From assembly GCA_020024775.1 (NCBI GenBank), contig JAHHTF010000019.1, positions 1 through 14,003 of the forward strand: a stretch of DNA of 14,003 nucleotides, written 5' to 3'. How positions within the stretch are numbered: position 1 is the first letter of the stretch; each line of letters begins with the position of its first letter. Source of the stretch: Ureaplasma sp. (GTDB lineage Bacteria; Bacillota_I; Bacilli_A; Mycoplasmatales; Mycoplasmoidaceae). Positions 5,557-14,003 of the stretch are shown in pieces. Under the pieces are notes generated by a model. It made no database searches. It was not told where the DNA came from and saw nothing but the letters and a program-made list of their open reading frames with translations. A program made the translations under genes and the position numbers.

Positions 5557-7836
5557 ATGAATATAATTAATAGAGATAATTTCAGTTATGCAAATTTGAC
5601 AATCGAAAAACTAGAAATAATAGAAAAGATAATATATGAATTAAAGAATTCGAATGAAGAAAATATTATAATATCAATTAATTCTAGCTTTGGAGAGGGA
5701 AAAACTTATTTAATAGAAAGATTAATTTTTCTTCTATTCCCAAAGGAAACAAAAAAGTATTTTCATGATAACAAAAATATCATCATATCTAAAGATATCT
5801 GCTTTATAGATGATATTAATAATTTATCTGAAGATTTGATAATTAAAATAAAGGACAGATACAAAAAAATTATTTATACATGCTCTGAAGATACTAATAT
5901 TTTTGGAACTCCTAAACATTCTTTTTGTATAAAGGAAAAAACTAAATTAGAAGTTATTTATTATGATAACCTAGAATTATATCATCTTTTAAAATTAATA
6001 GATGATTTCGATTGAAAATCTTTTAACACTATGTACAAAGATTGCATTGAACGATTAAAGAATTATAACAATTATGGAGTGGAAGATAAAAACAAATGAG
6101 AATTTTATGAAAAAAAATTTGAATCATTGTTTAAAAAAGATGAATGGGAAAAATTTAAATCTATAGTTTCTAACTCTATTGAAACATTTCCAATTGTGAA
6201 TGCCAATCAAGCGGATATTGAATATATGTTGAAAAACAATTTTGCACATCGTGAATTAGACAAGAAAGTTATTTTCAATTATAAAGAATTAATTGCATCA
6301 ACTCTTTTAATTAGACATGATTTGAAAAACAAAAATGAACCAACAATAAAAAACAAATGATGACCTTTCAAATTATATCAATATGGAATTTTGCAATTAT
6401 TATCAAAAGAAAAAAAATTAGGAACAGTGAACAATTATAATGTTCATTTAAGTATTGCAATTGACTTAAAAATAGATGGAAAAATGAGTAATAATTTTAT
6501 TTCTAATAATTCATTTTCTTTTGATTTGACTTCAACATATGAGTTATATAAATTATTTAAAAACAATTTTTTATTTAAAAGAATTGGATTCATTGAGATT
6601 TTTAACAATTCCTTTTCAATAATTGAAGTATTCTCGTTTGAATATGATCACTTAATATCTATAAATCAAATGACAGAATTACAAAGATTGACATTATTTG
6701 CATTTTGTTTATTAGAGAATAAAGAAAATAAAAAAATGATAGGTAATCTAAGTTGAGAAAATTGTATAATCCAATTGAATGATAGCATTGCTCAAATATC
6801 AGAGCTAAATGATATTGGACATTTTTTTGTTTTATTGTTAATAAGATTAATAAATTTCAATATTAATATAGATTTTAAAAAATATCCAAATTTAAATAAA
6901 ATTGTGGATTTCTTTGCAAGTAAAATAAAACTTGATATAAAAAATGAAAAAAAATTTCCTGAATGAATTAAAGATAATGATTCCAATGAACTGTACTTAT
7001 GATTCTTAAATGACTTTTATTATTATTTAGATAAGGATTACTTCTTAGAATATAATAGTTTGTTGCTTAGTCAATGAGACCCAAAAAATATTTCTGAAGA
7101 CAAATTTCTTAATCATTTCTTATATAAAATTACTAAAATCTATTTCGACCTAACAAAAGACAAACATTTAGCTAATTTTATAAATAAAAACATAAATAAG
7201 ATATCAGAAAAAGAATGACATGGATGAACTGATGAGCCAATTGATGCAATTCACTGGAAAGCTAAATCGATTCCGTTATCAATAATCAATCAGTCTATTT
7301 TGTATTTTCCATTAACAAAAACATTATTTGATGATGGATATTGAAATGCTAATATGCAAAAAAAAATAGATATAAAAAAAGACTATGAACCACAATATTG
7401 AAAAGAAATGAAAGGGAAAGAAAGTCAACTTTTCGAACCAGAAAAGTTGATCAATGAGTTGCTAAAATTCGAAAATGGATTTTATCCAATTCGCATATAT
7501 TTAAAATTTGAATCTAAAACAAAGAAATCAACTTTTTTAAAAGAAATATCCTTTTACAATTCTAAAATAGAAAATAGAATCCCAAAAACACAAGATGAAT
7601 ACCAAACATTCGATTGAATGGATGAAACAAATAGTAAAATATTAGAATGCAATCCTCTGGACTACAATAATATATCCTATATAGTGTTAACTAATAATAA
7701 AGATATTATTAATGAAACATATGAACTAGAAATTTGAGATGGAAAAAATTGTCAACTTTTTAATGTCAGCTTTAGAAAAGAAGATAATAATTCAATCATT
7801 GCTATATTAATAAGAGATGAAAATATTAAACTCTAA
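5557..7836 (+). CDS. Large P-loop NTPase (KAP/STAND-like), last gene of the four-gene operon
   Basis: A 759-residue protein, continuous only with UGA as Trp. Near the N-terminus, NIIISINSSFGEGKTYLIERL (36-56) is a Walker A loop (Gly48-Lys49-Thr50), with Asn42 replacing the usual first Gly. ICFIDDINNLSED (81-93) is a Walker B with the IDD seen in KAP and STAND NTPases. The two motifs are only about 35 residues apart, shorter than in typical KAP proteins. YKKIIYTCSED (about 106-116) could be the sensor strand. The remaining roughly 600 residues are helical, rich in Lys, Asn and aromatics, and unrecognised; no membrane helix is clear. In phage-defence operons such NTPases sense infection or drive assembly with a toxic partner. 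The start at 5557 follows the HEPN stop codon by one base; a GTG at 5515 is an alternative with no ribosome-binding sequence. Confidence 0.72.
7358..7366 (+). repeat. Run of nine A inside the NTPase gene
   Basis: Nine consecutive A, followed seven bases later by a run of seven A (7374-7380). Slippage here would shift the frame and remove about the last 155 residues of the NTPase. Mollicutes often switch genes through homopolymer slippage, but such runs are also common in AT-rich DNA. Confidence 0.3.
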
Positions 7837-7936
7837 TATATTTTCATATACAATGAAGCTTTATAATTAAAAATTGGTAACCATCCCTTTACTGAATACA
7901 CAATAATCCGAGCGCTTCCTAAAACGGAGTCCTAAC
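7837..7936. other. Intergenic segment with a compositionally unusual patch
   Basis: About 100 bases between the NTPase stop codon and the terminator. The first part is plain AT-rich DNA. The patch at about 7877-7935 is clearly richer in G and C than its surroundings, with AGCGCT (a 6-base palindrome) flanked by TCCG and CGGA. No gene, tRNA fold or IS end is recognised. It may be the remnant of an inserted element or part of a small RNA. Confidence 0.3.
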
Positions 7937-7972
7937 AAAAAATGAACCTTGCTTTTTGCTTGGTTCGTTTTT
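7937..7972. terminator. Bidirectional hairpin terminator between convergent operons
   Basis: GAACC (7944-7948) pairs with GGTTC (7962-7966). The stem is extended by an A-run (7938-7942) against a T-run (7968-7972), with one G-T wobble and a small TT/TT internal mismatch before GC closes the loop. T-runs follow on both strands. It lies three bases beyond the protease stop codon and about 100 bases after the NTPase gene, so it can end both. Confidence 0.75.
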
Positions 7973-7975
7973 AAA

Positions 7976-10900
7976 TTATCTCTTCTTACTACTATAGATA
8001 TCTTTATATGTTTGCGGATACAAATAAGAGATCTTTTTAATTCTTTGATAGAAAGTACCTGGATTATAAATAGTGCTTGCATTACCCATATATGAATATT
8101 TTTGAGTATCAAAATATATAAAGTTTGCAATTCTGCCTTGCGAACCACCTTGACAATCAATTGCTACGATATCACCATTCACATCATATGCTCCTGATCC
8201 AGATGATCCAGAAGTTAAATCGAAGTATCTAGTTTCTAGTTCAAATGTTGGAGTATCTTTATCTACACCAGTAGATAATGGGTCTCTATATGTTCTTTTT
8301 AATTTAATAGTGTTGTTAGCTAAAATGTATTCACGATATCTTGCACCAGGAATTGAATCTGGGTTTCCGTTAACTGATGAAATTGGATAAGAACCTACAT
8401 ATAGATTCATGTTAGAGAAAGTGCTCATGTATTTTCCAAGTTCAGAGATTTTAAGAACTGGTACATCTTTGAAATCTAAATAGTGTTTGATTGCTTTTTG
8501 TTCTCTTTCATCTAAACTTCTATTTTGGAATTGATATGTAGCTAAATCTTTTCCTTCAAATTCTTTGAACACTGGTGCGAAGTCCACAATCCCAACTATC
8601 ATATCTAATTGGTTATCTGGTGCTCTTGAGTATTTAGTACCATTATTAGTTCTAGGTGCATCCATTGGGTCATAAGATGGTTGTTTTCAGAAGTTAGTAA
8701 ATATTTGGATTTTAATTCCTGGAGTACCTTCTGGAACATCTCAATGGAATAGATTACCTAAAGCTGTAAATCCTTGTTGCTCAGGCACATCTGGCTTAAT
8801 GAAGTATAATGGGTTTTTATGATTAATATCTTTTGAGATTAAAGTAGGAGCCTTTAAATCAAAGTTTCTATTTTCAATTGTTTGTCTTCCTCTTTTATCT
8901 TGTGTAGTAGTTCCATATCCAGGAGCTTCAGAAGATGTTTTGAAAACATGGTAATTTGTAATTGCATAGAATCTATAATCTTTTGGATCATCATTTACTT
9001 TACCTAAAAGATTTCATGTTCCATCAGATTGATTATTTAAACTAAATGTTCTTTTTCTTGATGAATTAATTCCAACAGAATCATCGCCTTCAAACAATCT
9101 TCTTCCACTTTGTTCTTTTGAAACAACTGGTGATAATCTATCTTCTGCTGTTTTGAATTTATGTCCTTCAAATTCATATTGTTCTTGAGGTACTGTTTCA
9201 ATATTATAACTGTTCATATATCCGACACTATTAGACAATACACTTAGTTGATCTAATTGTTTTTGTTGTTGGAAACTAATTAGTTTATCTGTTGTAGTTT
9301 CTGGTTGAATTCAATTCACAAACATATAACAATTATTAATATATGCACTTCTGGTTAATGAATTGTTGTGCATTCAAACTTCATCATTAAATGCAATGTT
9401 ATTGTTTCTAGTGCTTAAGTTTAATGTTAGTTGATTATTGTTATCAATACTAATATCAAACTTTACATTACTTTTGATTTTAGAGAATAATGATTGTTGG
9501 AACTCTGGTCTTTCAGCAATATAATCAAACATGAAATCCACATCATTAATAGTTTTATTTTTCTTTAGATTTCCGATATTAACAGGAACTCTAACTCTTG
9601 AAACCATATCATTTAATTCAGTTCAATCTAATGCTTTTCTTGGATTTAAATCTAATTCAAATGTTAATCAAAGAATCATATCATCTTCTTGAATATTTGA
9701 TTGTCCTAAAATAGCATTTAAATCTTTTGTAATAGATGTATGTTGTTTATCTTCTGAAATCTTAAACACCATATCATTTAAATATTCTCTGGGTTGGAAG
9801 AAGTTGATTTGTTGTGGAACACCATTCTTCATTAATCTAATATTCTTTTTAGCTAATTTATCTTTAGTTAATGCATTTTTATATCTTGTATTATTGTTAT
9901 GAACTTCAAAGTTATAATCTAATACAGTATTAAAATTATTTAATGAATAAGGGATGTCAACTGTTGAACTTGAACTTATATTCTTAATATCAGATTTAGT
10001 ATATTGTTTACATTCAACTGTTTCATATAGTTGATCTTTTAATTGAATAGATGGATCTTCTCAATTAAAGTTATATGCAAAGTCTAATCCAGAGTTTTTA
10101 ACATCAAAACTGTAGCATTCTAAATAACTTAAATCATTAAGTACTTCAACTGATTTTAAAGTATATTTGATTTGTTCTTCACAACCATTTAAACTAAATT
10201 TAGATAGTTCACTAAATGGAACATAGATTCTTTTATTTTCTAATTGATATTCTTTGTTGTAGTTATCTTCTTCATTAGAGTAACCACCCATGATATCAGG
10301 TTTCTTTCAATCATTGTTTTGGAATACTTCTAATGTTAATGCAAATACTTTATCTTTGTATCAATTGATTGTGTTTGTATCTCAATCAAAACATAATGAA
10401 CCATACACTTGTTTTGCAGCTTCATCTTTATATACTTTAAATGTAGATACTGATAAAGGCGTTTGTGCATTAACTCCATCAATAACACATTGTTTATTAA
10501 AGTTTAAATTTACTAATGAATTATTATTAATATTCATTTGTGTAATAATAAACTTTGTATTAACATTTCCCAATAATGATGAATCAAATTCAACTATATT
10601 TCCTTTTACAGTTGTATCTATTCTTTTAGATCATGGATGATATTGGTCTCATCCCTTAACTAATAAAGAACATGAAGTCATGTTTAATGTAGTTCCTTCA
10701 TCAGGACTTACTAATACTTTAACAACTCCGTTTTCAATCATTACTTTACCAATATCAACATTATTGATTTCTGTTAATCCTGTTCATTCAGTATCATGTG
10801 GTGCTTGTTCAACAGGAGTGTTGTTACTTAAAGCATTAAAGTATGTTGGATAATGGTTATCAACACTAGCTAATGTTGATGGTTCAAATGTATTATTAGC

Positions 10901-12307
10901 AACTGAAGATACATTAACATCATTAGGGAATAATTTATTAACCCCTTGTAATCTATTGATGTTAACATGTTGAGCAGGTGTTTTAGTTGAAACCGGAACA
11001 TTAGAATTATCTGGAGATGGTTGCGGTTCAGGTTGTGGTTGGGGCTCAGGTTCTGGTGGAGTAATCACAATAGATGTATCTAATGCTTGTTTACTTGTTC
11101 ATTTATTATTAACAATATCAAATACATCATTATTAGGTACTACCATTTGTTTTACTGGATTAACAGATAAATCAAAAGACACACTGTATTTAACTTGGTT
11201 TTCAACATTTACTTCAGTGAATACTAAATTATTAACACTAATCTTGTTAGTTTCAATAATTCCAACTTTATTTAATTCTGATAAGATTGTTTGTTTAGTT
11301 GAATCTAATTTATCTTTAGAATCTAATGAACCTAAATTCTTCATAAAGATAGAAGAAATTAGATTAACATCATCATTACTAAAAACTATATTCTTGTCTA
11401 CTTCTGGTTGTGGAGTAGGTGGAACTGGTTGAGGTTCAGGTTGTGGTTGAGGACCTGGTTCTGGAGCTGGTTTAACTACAATCTTAGTTAATATTGGTTC
11501 TTTAGTTTCAATATTATTACCATTAACACTAAAGTATTGGTTTTGTACTAATGTTAACTTATTTTCACATTCTAATAAAATTTGAACATTATATTTAACT
11601 TCTGTTTCAGTTTTAACTGCAACCATATTAACAGTTGAAACAGTTATTTTATTATTTGCAAAAAATGGTGTTTCTTGTAATTGAGTTTTAATTAATTCTT
11701 TAGTATTATTAGCTTGTTCCTCACTAGTCATCTCTGATACTAAGTTTGATACTAAATCATTAATACTTTTAAATGTATCATTATTGATTTCTACAGGTTT
11801 AGGAGTAGGAGCTGGTTCTGGTTGAGGTTCAGGATCTACAGTTTTATGAATATCAGTAGTAATAGGACTTGAAATCAAAACATTACCACTTAACCCAAAG
11901 AATCCAGCAGATTCTAATTTTAATTTCTTTTCACTTGTTAATTCTAAAGAAACAACAGCAGTAGCTGGATCTTTGTTCAAATCAAAGCTAATAGATATCT
12001 TATTAATACTAACTTGATTTGATACAAAAAACTCTAAAGAGCTTAATTCTGTATTAATCTTTTCTTTAGTATCTTGTTCTTGATTTACATTAGTAATTTT
12101 ATTAACATTAGTTTCTAATACCTGTTTAATACTATTAACATCATTATTAGTAATCACTAATGTTTCTTCTACTACTGGAGTGTCTGGTTTTTGTGTTTCT
12201 GAATTACTGTCACTTGTGGTTGAACAGCTAGTTGCGATTAGTGCAACACTAGGAACAATAATTCCACTAGCACATAAAACACTTAATAATATTTTCTTTT
12301 TTTTCAT
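7976..12307 (-). CDS. Large lipoprotein with C-terminal MIP/DUF31-type serine protease domain
   Basis: One 1443-residue gene, split in the standard code by many TGA (Trp) codons. The N-terminus MKKKKILLSVLCASGIIVPS is a signal peptide ending in LIATSC, with Cys28 as the lipidation site, so it is anchored outside the membrane. Three related domains of about 100 residues follow (about 49-155, 172-278, 306-400), each opening with a NND-type motif and separated by Pro/Glu/Gln-rich linkers. The middle (about 430-1080) is unrecognised. The end is a trypsin-like domain: FSLNN...GTWNLLGK, AITNYHVF with His1120, LDMIVGIVDF with Asp1235, and TSGSSGSGAYD with Ser1369. This is the DUF31 pattern of mycoplasma proteases such as MIP, which cleaves antibody bound by MIB. 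The protein is much longer than typical MIP and the substrate is unknown. AAAGGA lies upstream (12318-12323). Confidence 0.88.
11010..11062 (-). repeat. Third Pro/Glu/Gln-rich linker-coding repeat
   Basis: Encodes PPEPEPQPQPEPQPSP, after the third N-terminal domain of the lipoprotein. The DNA is built from CC(T/A)GA(A/G)CC(A/T)CAA-type units, which also occur in the other two linkers. Such tracts can recombine and change the number of domains. Confidence 0.7.
11402..11472 (-). repeat. Second Pro/Glu/Gln-rich linker-coding repeat
   Basis: Encodes about residues 279-302 (PAPEPGPQPQPEPQPVPPTP and following), between the second and third related domains. It is the longest of the three linkers and shares several (PQ)(PE) units with the third. 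Confidence 0.7.
11794..11838 (-). repeat. First Pro/Glu/Gln-rich linker-coding repeat
   Basis: Encodes about residues 158-172 (DPEPQPEPAPTPKPV), between the first and second related domains. It is an extended, probably flexible or cell-surface-spanning spacer. Confidence 0.65.
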
Positions 12308-12346
12308 TATTCTTTATTCCTTTATCCCTAAATCCTTAGTGAATAA

Positions 12347-12352
12347 ATTATA
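12347..12352 (-). promoter_or_regulatory. Putative -10 box of the protease lipoprotein gene
   Basis: The minus strand reads TATAAT, about 40 bases before the ATG at 12307. With no clear -35 box, this is a weak but plausible mollicute promoter. It lies downstream of the terminator at 12377-12404, which supports independent transcription of the protease gene. Confidence 0.4.
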
Positions 12353-12376
12353 TTAAAATATAATTCAAGTATATAA

Positions 12377-12404
12377 AAATCATCCCAAATAATTGGAATG
12401 ATTT
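12377..12404 (-). terminator. Terminator of the upstream surface-protein gene
   Basis: A 12-base stem (12377-12388 with 12393-12404) has a single mismatch and a 4-base loop. On the minus strand it is followed by TTTTTAT. It begins 7 bases beyond the stop codon of the gene ending at 12411. Confidence 0.8.
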
Positions 12405-12410
12405 CATAAT

Positions 12411-14003
12411 TTATCTCTTAGAGATTCACATATACATAATTTGGTTTCTCATTACACCACCATTACTATAAACATATGTTGGAAGGTGTAATTCAATTTT
12501 ATGAAGTTTTAAAGATGGAATTTGCCCAAACTTTCTGAAGTTATCTAATTCTATTGTAGTAATTGATACTCTGTATGGAATACTATTCATATTAGAGAAA
12601 TTAAACAATTGGTTAGCTACTCAATTTACATCCCCCGTGAACATTGCAGTAGTTTTATAATATTCATGTTTCACTAAACTAGCAGTTAGTTTATAAGTTA
12701 CATGACCTGCATCAGGACCTGTTACATTTCTTGTGTTTGAATTATTGTTTACATAATCAATAACATTTTGAGGAGGCCCGTAATCATATTTAGTAAATAC
12801 CGCATTGTTGTTTACTTTGAATGCATTGTATTTAGGGAATACAGTATTTTGTAATGATGTATAGAATGGTACAAAATAACCATCTAAATTAAATACTTGG
12901 AATACTATCTTCTGAAGCGCTTCTGCTCAGAATGGTTTAGTTAATGTATCAACAAATGGAGAAGTAGTATAGTCTCATGCATACTTCATTGATTGAGGCA
13001 TGTTTAAATTAATCTTAGTTTGAACATATGATTGTCACTTAAGTTCTTTAGTAATTGGATTAATGTAATAAGTCACAGGGCCATCAAATGATAATGTAAC
13101 TTCTACATAATCTCCACTTAACAATGCAAATGAAGTTGGGAAATTCTTTTTGATAATATCATTTAAATTAATGTGAACAACCCCTAAGCTTAGATTAATA
13201 TTTAGGTATGGAATAATTTTCATTAATTTTGCAGCATCTCATCTGATGTCTCTTGTGAATTGGAATCTAAACTTCTTAGAATATCTTAATGTTCTACTAT
13301 TTTGATCATAATAATTTGGACCATCAGAAGTTGTGATTTTCACTGAATCAAAGAATTCTTTATAAGTAATATTACGCCCACTTTTATCAGTTGGTGTAGC
13401 AAAGAATCTTAATGCTTCTTTTAAGTTGTTTTTATTAAAGTTTCCATTATTGTAAATCAAGAAATTTAAAGCATTCGCAATTCCTTGGTTATGAGTAATT
13501 GATGATAACAATGCAGGTAATACTGGTTGGTTACTTGAATTTCTTTTATTAATTAAATTCATAATTAAATCAATACAAGAACCATTCATTCCAGTTGATC
13601 TCAATGCTTGTAATAATAACTTAATATTAGATATGTTTTCATTTACAATTGGAACTAATCCCGCTATTACATTTACAATCTGATCTGAATTATTAATCGC
13701 TACTTCAATTACACCAGTAGATGTATTAAATGCATCTAATAAGTTTAATAAGCTTGGGTCTATTAAAGAACCTAATAAACTTTTAATATCAGCTAGTGCT
13801 GCTCCAAATGAACTCTCATTTGGATACTTATTGAAAATAGTATTGATTGCAGTTTTCACTAATGGATTATTATTCACTAATGATAATATTAGATTTCTAA
13901 AATCTTTATTTGCAAAGATATATGGTAATGATTTGTTTTCTAAAATCATTGGGTGTTTAAGAAATTTTGTGGGGAACCACAATAATAAAACAATTCTAAC
14001 AAA
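12411..14003 (-). CDS. C-terminal 530 residues of a large, probably surface-exposed protein (partial)
   Basis: The gene is open at the window edge, so its start and any signal peptide lie outside. UGA-Trp reading joins the pieces and moves the stop codon from 12426 to 12411 (ending YMWISKR). The first part, up to about residue 190 of the visible part, is helical with long Leu/Ile/Asn-rich stretches such as NIKLLLQALR and LPALLSSITHNQGIANALNF. The rest is a beta-rich region with TYYINPITKELKW, FNLDGYFVPFY and GGVMRNQIMY. I do not recognise the family. It might be a MOLPALP-type or similar mycoplasma lipoprotein, but the motifs are too weak to claim that. It lies immediately upstream of the protease, where a MIB antibody-binding partner might be expected, but nothing seen identifies it as MIB. 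A terminator follows, so the two genes are probably transcribed separately. Confidence 0.72.

Noticed and set aside
7867..8160. 97-residue minus-strand ORF overlapping the end of the protease gene
   Set aside because: Most of it is an out-of-frame reading of the protease C-terminus. Only its last part lies in intergenic DNA, noted separately as a G+C-richer patch.
10290..10640. 116-residue plus-strand ORF and the 71-residue one at 11217-11432
   Set aside because: Both are antisense shadows of the large lipoprotein gene, and their sequence reflects complementary low-complexity codons.
7976..12307. Seven separate minus-strand ORFs as a cluster of small genes or a decayed pseudogene
   Set aside because: All lie in one frame and are joined when UGA is read as Trp, with a single signal peptide at one end and a protease domain at the other. 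It is one intact gene.
12411..14003. MIB antibody-binding partner of the protease
   Set aside because: The position is suggestive, but no MIB motif was recognised and a terminator separates the two genes, so it is left as an unknown surface protein.

Overview
The window is AT-rich DNA from a mollicute (Mycoplasma-like) genome. The direct sign is the genetic code: every long gene is interrupted by in-frame TGA, often where a Trp fits the family, and becomes continuous when UGA is read as Trp (code 4). An acylated surface protein with an MIP/DUF31-type serine protease domain supports the same placement. I cannot name the species.

Layout. (1) 87-1796 (+) is a DUF262/DUF1524 (GmrSD-like, type IV restriction family) protein whose HNH catalytic residues appear lost. 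A bidirectional terminator separates it from (2) a minus-strand operon of three overlapping genes, 3443 down to 1834. It encodes a small class III nucleotide cyclase, a membrane effector of the PycTM kind and a SHOCT-tailed membrane protein. The first two have the layout and motifs of a Pycsar anti-phage system. Read with UGA as Trp, the effector gains its last transmembrane helix and its overlap with the third gene. (3) Divergent from it, 3661-7836 (+) is a tight operon of four genes: a TOPRIM protein, a polymerase-beta-type nucleotidyltransferase, an Abi_2/HEPN-like RNase candidate and a large P-loop NTPase. I do not recognise this combination as a named system, and it is the best candidate here for something undescribed. 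(4) 7837-7975 holds a bidirectional terminator and a short stretch richer in G+C. (5) 12307-7976 (-) is one 1443-residue lipoprotein with three related N-terminal domains on Pro-rich linkers and a C-terminal trypsin-like protease domain with an intact His-Asp-Ser triad. (6) 14003-12411 (-) is the C-terminal part of another large protein, probably exposed on the surface.

Regions 1-3 together look like a compact defence island beside genes for surface/host-interaction proteins. The likely logic, by inference: the cyclase makes a cyclic nucleotide on infection, the membrane effector responds by damaging the membrane, and the four-gene operon combines a sensor-like NTPase with an RNA-cutting HEPN protein and two modifying or cutting partners. 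No tRNA, rRNA, IS element, CRISPR array or replication origin was recognised.
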